Source: CAVSUZ01 sp963791885
Lineage (GTDB): Bacteria; Pseudomonadota; Alphaproteobacteria; Acetobacterales; Acetobacteraceae
Direction of reading: 5' to 3'
Assembly: GCA_963791885.1 (NCBI GenBank)
Contig: CAWBUL010000005.1
Span: 2,108,001 to 2,172,000 of the forward strand
DNA: 64,000 bases
Shown: piece after piece, positions 28,051 to 36,629 of the stretch
How positions within the stretch are numbered: the stretch's first letter is position 1
How the letters are laid out: each line of letters begins with the position of its first letter
Translations under genes and position numbers: made by a program
Notes under the pieces: model-generated
What the model saw: the letters and a program-made list of their open reading frames with translations, nothing else
The model's database searches: none
What the model was told of the DNA's origin: nothing

Positions 28051-28449
28051 ATGCCCGGCAGTTTCTCCGACCACGCCGCGAATGAGCGGACATTTCTCGC
28101 CTGGATCCGCACCGCCATCGCGGTGATGGCGTTCGGCTTCCTCGTCGCAAAGTTCGATCTGTTCCTGCAAATCGCCGCGCGCTCGCTCTCCGCCGGCCGG
28201 CCCACCCAGCGAATACCGGGCGCCGGTTTCGGCGGGGCCGCCGGCGCCGCGCTGATCATCGCCGGCACCGTGATGGTGGTGCTGGCCGCCGTGCGCTTCA
28301 TCCATACCCGCCGCGCCCTCGACAGCGCCAATCCAGGAGCGGGCAGGGTAGGGGCGGACCTCGCCTTGGCCGCGATCATGGCGGTTCTTGGCGTCGCCCT
28401 CGTCATCTACCTCGGCCATACGCTTCTCACCGGCTTCCAAACTGGTTGA
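28051..28449 (+). CDS. DUF202 (YidH-like) membrane protein
   Basis: 132 residues, three transmembrane helices. The N-terminal motif ANERTFLAWIRTAIAVMAFGF is the DUF202 signature. Inner-membrane protein of unknown function. Start ATG 28051. Confidence 0.85.
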   Translation: MPGSFSDHAANERTFLAWIRTAIAVMAFGFLVAKFDLFLQIAARSLSAGRPTQRIPGAGFGGAAGAALIIAGTVMVVLAAVRFIHTRRALDSANPGAGRVGADLALAAIMAVLGVALVIYLGHTLLTGFQTG

Positions 28450-28494
28450 GGCAGAAAATCGCCGCGAAGTCGGCGTGCGCCAATCCTCAACGGG

Positions 28495-29610
28495 TCATTG
28501 CGTCACATTGATCGGCTGCAGGGGCTGCTCGATCGGGATCGTCGTGATCGCATTGCCATCAAGTTTTGCCTGAGCCAGATGGAAAACCCGTGTGGCCGAG
28601 TTGTCGTACGTGCGGAAGTAGTAGCTCTTCGTCTTCATATCACCCACCACCATCCATTCTGTGGTCTCGATCCCAGCCACGCCGCCACCCGCCGTAGAGT
28701 CGGAAGAGGTGCGCACGATGCCCGGCGCAATGTCGAAATTATCCAGGATATGAAAAGCTTGAATGACGCTGTCGGCACTCGTCGCCTCCTGCGGCGCCGT
28801 GTAAGAATAAGCGAAGGCGCGAACGAAGCGGGCAGGGGAGGACATATCGCCTGGCAGACCCGGCGCGCCGGCTCCGGTGCTGGGCGGGGAAATCGTCATC
28901 GACCCGACCTTCAGTGGCTTCGGATCATACACCGAGCTGTTGAGATAAAGACCGAGATTGGCAATGTGCCATTCGAAATTTGGCGCGTTCGTCAGAACGC
29001 CTGTCGGATTATCGTGCATCTGCAGCTGACCGCCGATATATTCGACCACCAGACTGGCGCCGGTCGTATCATGCAGCGTGAGATGCACCGGCGGCGGCCC
29101 GCCAAAGGCAGCCTGCGGGGCGTTGCTGACATATATCTTTGGCAGCGCGGCTTTGACTTCCGCAATCGTCGAGAAATTACTCAGTACATACAACAGCAGA
29201 TTGAAAGACGCGATACTGTTCGCCGCCTCATCCGCCGGCACATTCTGATACTGCGCATAACCGGGGAGATAGAGCAGACCGCCGGTGAGCCCAGCTTCAT
29301 TCATGCCATCCACGAGCTGATCGGCAGATTTCAGCGCATCCATGCCGACCGCCGCGTATTTCGAGGTCCAGCGAAGACCTGTGCCGTTTGACCCGTCCGG
29401 CCCTGTCGCGGCGAGTGCCAGTTTGCGTGGGATGACCACCAGATCGGAATTCAGCGGCATGCCGAATTCCATCGTGCGACCATAGACAATGCCGCCGTCC
29501 GCCGAATGCAAAACGAAGGACGTGCAGGCCGATACTGTCTGCAGAGGGGCCGCGGTGGCAGCCAGAGCCGCCAAGGCAAGGGCCCGGAGCCGAGCAAGAC
29601 GAACCGACAT
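28495..29610 (-). CDS. Linear amide C-N hydrolase, choloylglycine hydrolase/penicillin V acylase family
   Basis: 371 residues with a Sec signal cut before the nucleophilic Cys: VSACTSFVLHSADGGIVYGR, where Cys29 becomes residue 1 or 2 and Arg44 is the expected partner of the Ntn-hydrolase site. Such enzymes cleave bile-acid amides, penicillin V or N-acyl homoserine lactones. Periplasmic. Stands alone, convergent with the DUF202 gene. Confidence 0.87.
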   Translation of the reverse strand: MSVRLARLRALALAALAATAAPLQTVSACTSFVLHSADGGIVYGRTMEFGMPLNSDLVVIPRKLALAATGPDGSNGTGLRWTSKYAAVGMDALKSADQLVDGMNEAGLTGGLLYLPGYAQYQNVPADEAANSIASFNLLLYVLSNFSTIAEVKAALPKIYVSNAPQAAFGGPPPVHLTLHDTTGASLVVEYIGGQLQMHDNPTGVLTNAPNFEWHIANLGLYLNSSVYDPKPLKVGSMTISPPSTGAGAPGLPGDMSSPARFVRAFAYSYTAPQEATSADSVIQAFHILDNFDIAPGIVRTSSDSTAGGGVAGIETTEWMVVGDMKTKSYYFRTYDNSATRVFHLAQAKLDGNAITTIPIEQPLQPINVTQ

Positions 29611-29731
29611 TATGACCTCGTGAGATGTGGATTATGCTGGCCGATCAGATTGCCCGATCGTCACCAGGGGTTGGGTCTGATGCGTTCCTCCTAAGGCCAG
29701 GAGCGTTAATTCATTATAAATTTGCAGTGTC

Positions 29732-29760
29732 CCATATTCGGGATAGAATTCCGTATATGG
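29732..29760. promoter_or_regulatory. Palindromic operator over the XRE start codon
   Basis: CCATATTCGG (29732-29741) and CCGTATATGG (29751-29760) form an inverted repeat with 9 of 10 matches around a 9-bp centre. The right half includes the start codon of the XRE regulator, which suggests autorepression and perhaps a leaderless or very short-leader mRNA. Confidence 0.5.
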
Positions 29761-30299
29761 ACGCAACGCCGCTCGCCCTTCGCCTCAAAACCCTCCGCAC
29801 TGATCGTGGCTACGCCCTTCAGGACCTCGCAGACCGCAGCGGCATCAGCCGCGCCACCCTCTCCCGCATCGAAAACGCTGAGGTCAGCCCCACCGCCGAG
29901 ACCCTCGGCGCCCTCGCCACCGCCTTCGGCATGACGATCTCCCGCATCCTTGCGCCCGTCGAGCGCCCCTTTCAGGCCCTCATCCCGCGCGAGGAGCAAA
30001 CCACCTGGCACGACCCCCGAGGCGGCTTCACCCGTACCATGGTCTCACCCCCCAGCGCCGCGCTTTCGATCGAAATAATCCGCTGCGAACTCGCGTCCCG
30101 TCAGGCGATCACTTACGAGAAACCGCCCGTTTCCGGCCTCGAACACCACCTCGCGCTGCTCAGCGGCGCACTGACCGTCACCGTGGAAGAAGAAACGTAT
30201 CGCCTGCAACCAGGTGACTGCCTGCGTTACCGCCTCTTCGGTGCCACCCGTTTCGAAACCGGCCGCGCCGCCGCCTGCTACCTGCTCGCCCTTTCATGA
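29757..30299 (+). CDS. XRE-family transcriptional regulator with C-terminal cupin
   Basis: 180 residues. Helix-turn-helix at 8-62 (LQDLADRSGISRATLSRIEN) and a cupin domain at 105-178 (HHLALLSGALTVTVEEETY, LQPGDCLRYRL). This layout senses a small ligand and often controls amino acid or polyamine metabolism. The start ATG 29757 was chosen because the conserved domain begins there and no ribosome site supports an earlier one. Overlaps the GNAT gene by 4 bp (ATGA). Confidence 0.87.
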   Translation: MDATPLALRLKTLRTDRGYALQDLADRSGISRATLSRIENAEVSPTAETLGALATAFGMTISRILAPVERPFQALIPREEQTTWHDPRGGFTRTMVSPPSAALSIEIIRCELASRQAITYEKPPVSGLEHHLALLSGALTVTVEEETYRLQPGDCLRYRLFGATRFETGRAAACYLLALS

Positions 30300-30826
30300 A
30301 GAGCACCGCCATGGACACGATCGAAATCCGCACCATCGCGCCCCGCGATTTCCCCGCCGTCGAGCACCACCTTGCCGACGGCGTCAACAACGGCGCCGCA
30401 ATCAGTTTCATGCAGCCCTATACCGCCGCGAACGGACTCGAATTCTGGCGCACGAAAGTCTTTCCCGACGTTACCGTCGGCAAACGCGTCCTCTTCGTCG
30501 CTTACCTCAACGAAAAACCCGTCGGCACAGTACAGCTCGACATCGCACTGCCACCCAACCAGCCGCATCGCTGCGATGTCGCCAAGATGGTCATCCACTC
30601 GCGCGCCCGCCGGAAAGGCATCGCCCGGCGCCTCATGCGCGCGCTCGAACACCACGCCAAATCCCTCGGCAAGGCGCTGATCACACTCGACACCCGCACC
30701 GGCGACAATGCCGAAAAACTCTACGCCTCACTCGGCTTCGAACCGGCGGGCATCATTCCAAACTACGCCTACGACCCGGATGGCGTAAAAACTCACGCCA
30801 CGACCTACATGTATAAGCAAATCTGA
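30296..30826 (+). CDS. GNAT-family N-acetyltransferase
   Basis: 176 residues. Acetyl-CoA loop in AKMVIHSRARRKGIARRLM (motif A, RxxGIA), then LDTRTGDNAEKLYASLGFEP (motif B). The ATG at 30296 overlaps the regulator stop; an internal ATG at 30311 is possible. A two-gene operon with the XRE regulator suggests that it is regulated by the acetylated compound or its precursor (inference). Confidence 0.87.
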   Translation: MKSTAMDTIEIRTIAPRDFPAVEHHLADGVNNGAAISFMQPYTAANGLEFWRTKVFPDVTVGKRVLFVAYLNEKPVGTVQLDIALPPNQPHRCDVAKMVIHSRARRKGIARRLMRALEHHAKSLGKALITLDTRTGDNAEKLYASLGFEPAGIIPNYAYDPDGVKTHATTYMYKQI

Positions 30827-30828
30827 AA

Positions 30829-30852
30829 CGGCCGTGTCCTACGACACGGCCG
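30829..30852 (+). terminator. Hairpin after the XRE-GNAT operon
   Basis: CGGCCGTGT-CCTACG-ACACGGCCG, a perfect 9-bp stem starting 3 nt after the GNAT stop. No T run follows, so it may act as an mRNA 3' stabiliser or a weak terminator. Confidence 0.55.
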
Positions 30853-30872
30853 CCGCTGCGAACGCCTAGCTC

Positions 30873-32434
30873 GTCGTCCGTGAACTATTCGGAACCCATT
30901 GAGCGGCAACGTCTTTCCGCCCCGCGCAAATAACCGCATTTGCCAGAAATCGGCGCGGCGAACCGCGATTGCTTGCAAATTGCGCCGACGCGAGCGGGTG
31001 TGATTCGCTCTGCCCAATCCGGCACGGAGCAACACCGATGCGTCCCAGGGAACGGCGTGACAGCGGTCAGCGCGATCTGCTGCGCTCACGGCTCGATCAG
31101 ATCGTCGACCTGCACCATCCGCTCTCGAAGCTCGCCGCCACCATCGACTGGCGGTTCCTCGAAGACCGGCTCGGCGCGAGCTACACCGACACGCCCGGAC
31201 GACCGCCGCTGCCGACACGTCTGATGGCCGGTCTCGCCATCATCAAGCACATGCACAGCCTCTCCGATGAGGCGCTGTGCGAACGCTGGCTGGAGAACCC
31301 GTATTATCAGCGGCTGTGCGGTGAGGCGTTTTTCTGCCATCGCCTGCCATTCGATCGCTCCTCGCTGACCCGTTGGCGCCAGCGCATGGGGGAAGAGAAG
31401 CTGAAGGCGCTGTTGCAGGAGAGCCTGCATGCCGCTACCCGGATGGGCGCCGCCAAGCCCGCAGACTTCACCCGCGTTATCGTGGACACGACGGTGCAGC
31501 CCAAAGCGATCGCCTTCCCGACCGATGCGAAGCTGCTGCACCGCGCGCGCGAGCTGCTGGTACGGCTGGCACACAGACACGGCGTCAGATTGCGCCAGTC
31601 CTACACAAGGCTCGGCAAGATCGCGCTGATCCGCCATCAGCGCTATGCGCATGCCAAGCAGTTCAAGCGCGCCAACCGAATGCTGCGGACGCTGCGCACC
31701 CAACTGGGCCGGGTGATCCGCGATATCGTGCGCAAGATCGCCGGCAATGCCGAACTGCGCGCGATCTTCGCCCGGCTGCTCTCCCTCGCCAGCCAGGTGC
31801 GATCACAGAAGCAGCGTCAGCGCGGTCCGAAGATCTACAGCCTGCACGCACCGGAAGTGGCGTGTATCGGCAAGGGCAAGGCGCATCGGCCATACGAATT
31901 TGGCGTCAAGGTCTCGGTGGCGACCACGCTGAACCGGTCCAAAGGCGGGCAGTTCGTCGCGCATGTCGCGGCACTGCCGGGCAACCCCTATGACGGGCAC
32001 ACGCTGGCGAGCGTCATTCCGGCAATCACGCAGCAGATCGGCGTCTCACTGACACAGGTGATCGCTGATGCGGGCTATCGCGGTCACAATGCACCGAGCG
32101 CGCCTGGGCTGCGGGTGTTCACCGCGGGACAGAAGCGTGGCGTCACGCAGACCATCAAGCGGGCGCTGCGACGGAGAGCTGCGGTCGAGCCGGTGATCGG
32201 TCATCTCAAGGCCGAGCATCGCATGGGCCGCAACTATCTCGCCAAACCAGCCGGCGATGCGGTTAATGCGGTGCTGGCCGCAGTTGGGTACAACTTCCGG
32301 TTGCTGCTGGCCTGGCTGGCGGTGCTTTTGCGTTGGTTCTTGCTCGCTCTCTCGGGCGAACCGGCTCTGCGAGCAGTTCGATCCTGACCGTGTACGTCGG
32401 TCACGCAACCCGATCAGGGTTCTTCACGGACGAC
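30873..32434 (+). mobile_element. IS5-type insertion sequence, copy 1, 1562 bp
   Basis: Perfect 12-bp terminal inverted repeats GTCGTCCGTGAA. Target duplication TAGCTC at 30867-30872 and 32435-32440. The second copy, inverted, is at 43219-44780 with the same length and identical predicted translations in all frames. Confidence 0.92.
31038..32387 (+). CDS. Transposase of the 1562-bp element (IS5-type), copy 1
   Basis: 449 residues from ATG 31038. DUF772-like N-terminal part (GRPPLPTRLMAGLAIIKHMH) and DDE domain: Asp in RVIVDTTVQPKAI, Asp in VIADAGYRG and Glu in AAVEPVIGHLKAEHRMGRN. The frame is intact. The exact subgroup is uncertain; the 6-bp duplication is longer than usual for IS5. Confidence 0.93.
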   Translation: MRPRERRDSGQRDLLRSRLDQIVDLHHPLSKLAATIDWRFLEDRLGASYTDTPGRPPLPTRLMAGLAIIKHMHSLSDEALCERWLENPYYQRLCGEAFFCHRLPFDRSSLTRWRQRMGEEKLKALLQESLHAATRMGAAKPADFTRVIVDTTVQPKAIAFPTDAKLLHRARELLVRLAHRHGVRLRQSYTRLGKIALIRHQRYAHAKQFKRANRMLRTLRTQLGRVIRDIVRKIAGNAELRAIFARLLSLASQVRSQKQRQRGPKIYSLHAPEVACIGKGKAHRPYEFGVKVSVATTLNRSKGGQFVAHVAALPGNPYDGHTLASVIPAITQQIGVSLTQVIADAGYRGHNAPSAPGLRVFTAGQKRGVTQTIKRALRRRAAVEPVIGHLKAEHRMGRNYLAKPAGDAVNAVLAAVGYNFRLLLAWLAVLLRWFLLALSGEPALRAVRS

Positions 32435-32811
32435 TAGCTCCGCTGCACCAGTTCGATCTTGTACCCGTCCGGGTCCTCGACGAACGCGATAACCGTGGTC
32501 CCGAACTTCACCGGCCCCGCCTCGCGCGTCACCTTCCCGCCGCCCTTGCGCACCTTCTCGCAGGTCGCCGCCACATCCGGCACACCGATCGCCAGGTGCC
32601 CGAACGCCGAGCCAATCTCGTAGTGGTCCACCCCGTAATTATACGTCAGTTCCACTTCCGGCCCATCGCCATAACCGACAAACGCCAGCGTGTACTTGCC
32701 GTCCGGCACGTCCCGGCGCCGCAACTCCTTCATGTCCAGCAGCTTCGTATAGAAGCCCACGCTGCGCTCCAGGTCCGTCACCCGAATCATCGTATGTAGG
32801 AAACTGCTCAT
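32434..32811 (-). CDS. gloA: Lactoylglutathione lyase (glyoxalase I)
   Basis: 125 residues. Converts the glutathione hemithioacetal of methylglyoxal to S-lactoylglutathione. The four metal ligands are visible: His in SFLHTMIRV, Glu in GPEVELTYNYG, His in FGHLAIGV and Glu in GYKIELVQR. The stop codon TAG straddles the border of the insertion sequence: its last base is supplied by the element and the rest by the target duplication. The start overlaps the lpxI stop as ATGA. Confidence 0.92.
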   Translation of the reverse strand: MSSFLHTMIRVTDLERSVGFYTKLLDMKELRRRDVPDGKYTLAFVGYGDGPEVELTYNYGVDHYEIGSAFGHLAIGVPDVAATCEKVRKGGGKVTREAGPVKFGTTVIAFVEDPDGYKIELVQRS

Positions 32812-33650
32812 CCGCTCTCTCCGTCGAAATCCGGTCCTAACCCCAACAGGAATAGCCCGGCTTCGTCCGCCATGACTACCGTGGCCTCCTCGTCCGCCAG
32901 GATCGTTCCGCCCGCCTCGAACGCGATCCCCCGCAATCCGGCCGCCATCGCGCCCTTCACCGTCTGAACCCCGATGGTCGGCAAATCCGCCCGCCGGTCC
33001 TGACCCGGTTTCACCACCTTCACCAGCACGCCACCCCGGCCGCCCCATGCCAGCGCCCCACACCGGGCCAGCATCGCGTCCGTCCCCTCCGCGGCCTCGA
33101 CCGCCAGCACGATCCCCTGCTGCACCACGCAGCCCTGGCCGACATCGACCGCCCCCAGCGCCCGAGCCACCGCAATGCCGCGCCTTATATCCGCCATTGC
33201 CACAGCATCCGGTGCCGCCCGGCTCAGCAAGCCCGGCGGAGCCAGCGCCCGCCGCAGCACCTCATGCGCCCCGACCACCCGAAACCCTTCCTCGCTGAAA
33301 ATCCGGATCACCGCTGCCAAGAGCCCGTCATCGCCCGAGAAGGCGGCCCGCCCGATCCGCGCCAGGATCCGCGCCCCCTCGACGTCCGGCCGGAGATCCA
33401 GAAAGGAAGGGCGCCTGACCGGCCCCACCAGCACCAGCTCCCGGCACTCATGGGCCTTCAGCGCCGCAAGGATCTGCGCCGCCGCCATCAGCCGCAAAAA
33501 CGTGTGCGGATACGGAGCCACGACCGCCGGATCGGCGAATCCCTCCAACCCGACAATGAACACGTCTTGCCCCGCGGCTCGCGCCGCCGCTGCCACCTGG
33601 CCCGGCAGCGCACCCCCGCCGGCCAGGATTCCCAGCACCCCTCGCTCCAT
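32808..33650 (-). CDS. lpxI: UDP-2,3-diacylglucosamine diphosphatase LpxI
   Basis: 280 residues from ATG 33650 (a GTG at 33659 is also possible). N-terminal LGILAGGGALPGQVAAAARA and the C-terminal DUF1009 catalytic block GTDAMLARCGALAWGGRGGV and KPGQDRRADLPTIG identify LpxI, which makes lipid X in lipid A synthesis. It is normally found between lpxA and lpxB; here it is coupled to gloA. Confidence 0.9.
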   Translation of the reverse strand: MERGVLGILAGGGALPGQVAAAARAAGQDVFIVGLEGFADPAVVAPYPHTFLRLMAAAQILAALKAHECRELVLVGPVRRPSFLDLRPDVEGARILARIGRAAFSGDDGLLAAVIRIFSEEGFRVVGAHEVLRRALAPPGLLSRAAPDAVAMADIRRGIAVARALGAVDVGQGCVVQQGIVLAVEAAEGTDAMLARCGALAWGGRGGVLVKVVKPGQDRRADLPTIGVQTVKGAMAAGLRGIAFEAGGTILADEEATVVMADEAGLFLLGLGPDFDGESG

Positions 33651-33749
33651 CACCGGCACTTGCGACGGAACGGGTCAGAGGTGCAACCTGATACCCTGTT
33701 ATTGCAGCGCAGCATGACCGATATTGGAGACGCTAAGGAGAGACAGGAA

Positions 33750-34166
33750 ATGACCCCCGTCCGCTGGCAACCTGCCCGCACGGTCGCACGGCCCGCTTGG
33801 CCGGTTCCCCCCATCACCACGGCCCTTGCCCGAGGCCTCGCCTGCCGCTGCCCTGCCTGCGGCGAAACGCACCTGTTCACCGGTTTCCTGCGCGTCGTGC
33901 CCGAATGCAGCCGGTGCGGCGCCCCGTTGGGCCGGGTCCGAGCCGACGATGCGCCCCCCTACTTCACCATCCTCATCGTCGGGCACATCGTCATCCCGCT
34001 GCTCCTCATCATGCAGAAATACGCGGACCCGCCCACCTGGGAACTCTCGGCCATCTTCCTGCCTCTGACCCTCGTCCTCTCCCTCGCTCTGCTGCGCCCC
34101 GTCAAAGGCGCCGTGGTCGCGACGATGCTGAGCTTCAACATGCTCAAGGACGTGCCCGCCGGGTGA
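33750..34166 (+). CDS. DUF983 family membrane protein
   Basis: 138 residues from ATG 33750, which has AAGGAG and AGGA upstream; an ATG at 33714 is weaker. Zinc-ribbon-like CPAC (with GETHLF) and CSRCGAPLG, then two transmembrane helices (FTILIVGHIVIPLLLIM and the LPLTLVLSLALL region). Uncharacterised family common in alphaproteobacteria. The stop overlaps the next start (TGATG). Confidence 0.87.
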   Translation: MTPVRWQPARTVARPAWPVPPITTALARGLACRCPACGETHLFTGFLRVVPECSRCGAPLGRVRADDAPPYFTILIVGHIVIPLLLIMQKYADPPTWELSAIFLPLTLVLSLALLRPVKGAVVATMLSFNMLKDVPAG

Positions 34167-34651
34167 TGTCCTTCGCAGCCGGCTCAGCATCCAGGCTCGC
34201 ACGCGTCATCCTGGAGGGCGAGCCGCTGACCCGCATCTCTGTCCTGCAACAGGCGGACCGGGATCAGGCTGTGAGCGACCTCGCGCAAGAGAGCAGCTTC
34301 GCCCCTGATCACCACGCCGCCGGTCCCTACATCCTCCACCTCTCGATCCAGGAGGGCCGGCTCGTGCTGGACATCCGCGATCCGCAGGACCAGCCCCTGC
34401 AAGCCTTCGGTGTCGCCCTCGGTCCCTTTCGCCGCCTTATCAAGGACTACGCCCTGCTTGTTGAGAGCCACGAGCAGGCGGTGCAGGAGGGCCGGGAGGC
34501 TCGTATCCAGGCCATCGACATGGGCCGACGGGGGTTGCACAACGAAGGCGCCAGCCTGCTGCAAGAGCGTCTGCACGGCAAGGTCCACATGGATCTCCCT
34601 ACCGCCCGTCGTCTCTTCACGCTGCTCTGCGTCATGCACCGCCGGGTCTGA
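34166..34651 (+). CDS. UPF0262 family protein
   Basis: 161 residues. The family blocks are clear: LAQESSFAPDHHAAGPYILH, LSIQEGRLVLDIR, FRRLIKDYALLVESH, IDMGRRGLHNEGASLLQERL and TARRLFTLLCVMH. Soluble; function not known. Translationally coupled to DUF983. Confidence 0.9.
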   Translation: MSFAAGSASRLARVILEGEPLTRISVLQQADRDQAVSDLAQESSFAPDHHAAGPYILHLSIQEGRLVLDIRDPQDQPLQAFGVALGPFRRLIKDYALLVESHEQAVQEGREARIQAIDMGRRGLHNEGASLLQERLHGKVHMDLPTARRLFTLLCVMHRRV

Positions 34652-34664
34652 ACAGGAGCTCTCG

Positions 34665-34678
34665 ATGAAAGTCGCCCC

Positions 34679-34682
<4 letters not shown>
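34665..34682 (+). CDS. Five-codon minimal ORF overlapping the mtnA start
   Basis: ATG AAA GTC GCC CCA TGA. AGGAG at 34654-34658 is 6 nt upstream, which is ideal for this ATG and too far (20 nt) from the mtnA ATG. Its stop overlaps the mtnA start as ATGA, so ribosomes ending here could re-initiate on mtnA. Confidence 0.4.
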
Positions 34683-35755
<1,073 letters not shown>

Positions 35756-35765
35756 AAGCCCCATC

Positions 35766-36629
35766 ATGTCCCGCCCCGGAGCCCCAACAAGCTTCCAGGA
35801 TCTGATTCTGCGGCTTCAGCACTTCTGGAGCCGCCAAGGCTGCGTGCTGGTCCAGCCCTACGACATGGAAATGGGTGCCGGAACATTCCATCCCGCCACC
35901 ACCCTCCGCGCCTGCGGTCCGCAGCCCTGGAACGCCGCCTACGTCCAGCCCAGCCGCCGCCCGAGCGACGGCCGCTACGGCGAAAACCCCAACCGCATGC
36001 AGCATTTCTATCAATACCAGGTCATCATGAAGCCGAGCCCGTCGGATGCGCAGGAGCTCCTCCTGGCCAGCTATCGCGAAATCGGCCTCGATCCGCTGCT
36101 GCACGACTTTCGCTTCATCGAGGATGATTGGGAAAGTCCTACCCTCGGCGCCTGGGGCGTCGGCTGGGAGGTCTGGTGCGACGGCATGGAGGTCGGCCAG
36201 TTCACCTATTTCCAGCAGGTCGGCGGCATTCCTGTTGTCTTACCGAGCTTTGAAATGACCTACGGGCTGGAACGCCTCGCCATGTACGTGCAGGACGTCG
36301 AAAACGTCTTCGATCTGGACTTCAACGGAGCTGGCGTGACCTACGGCGACGTCTTCCTCCGTGCCGAGCGCGAATACAGCGCCTACAATTTCGAATTTGC
36401 TGACACGTCTCTGCTCACCCGCCACTTCGCCGAGTCCGAAGCCGAATGCGCTTCCCTTCTAACGCACCAACTCGCGCTCCCCGCCTATGACCAGTGCATC
36501 AAAGCCAGCCATCTCTTCAACCTGCTCGATGCACGCGGCGTGATCAGCGTGGCTGAACGCGCCAGCTATATCGGCCGCGTTCGGAACCTCGCGAAAGCCT
36601 GCTGCGAGGCCTGGGTGGCGGGCGGCTGA
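35766..36629 (+). CDS. glyQ: Glycyl-tRNA synthetase alpha subunit
   Basis: 287 residues from ATG 35766. Class II synthetase catalytic subunit of the alpha2-beta2 enzyme: SFQDLILRLQHFWSRQGCVL, motif 2 region YGENPNRMQHFYQYQVIMKP, motif 3 region YGLERLAMYVQ. The stop overlaps the glyS start (TGATG). Confidence 0.97.
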   Translation: MSRPGAPTSFQDLILRLQHFWSRQGCVLVQPYDMEMGAGTFHPATTLRACGPQPWNAAYVQPSRRPSDGRYGENPNRMQHFYQYQVIMKPSPSDAQELLLASYREIGLDPLLHDFRFIEDDWESPTLGAWGVGWEVWCDGMEVGQFTYFQQVGGIPVVLPSFEMTYGLERLAMYVQDVENVFDLDFNGAGVTYGDVFLRAEREYSAYNFEFADTSLLTRHFAESEAECASLLTHQLALPAYDQCIKASHLFNLLDARGVISVAERASYIGRVRNLAKACCEAWVAGG

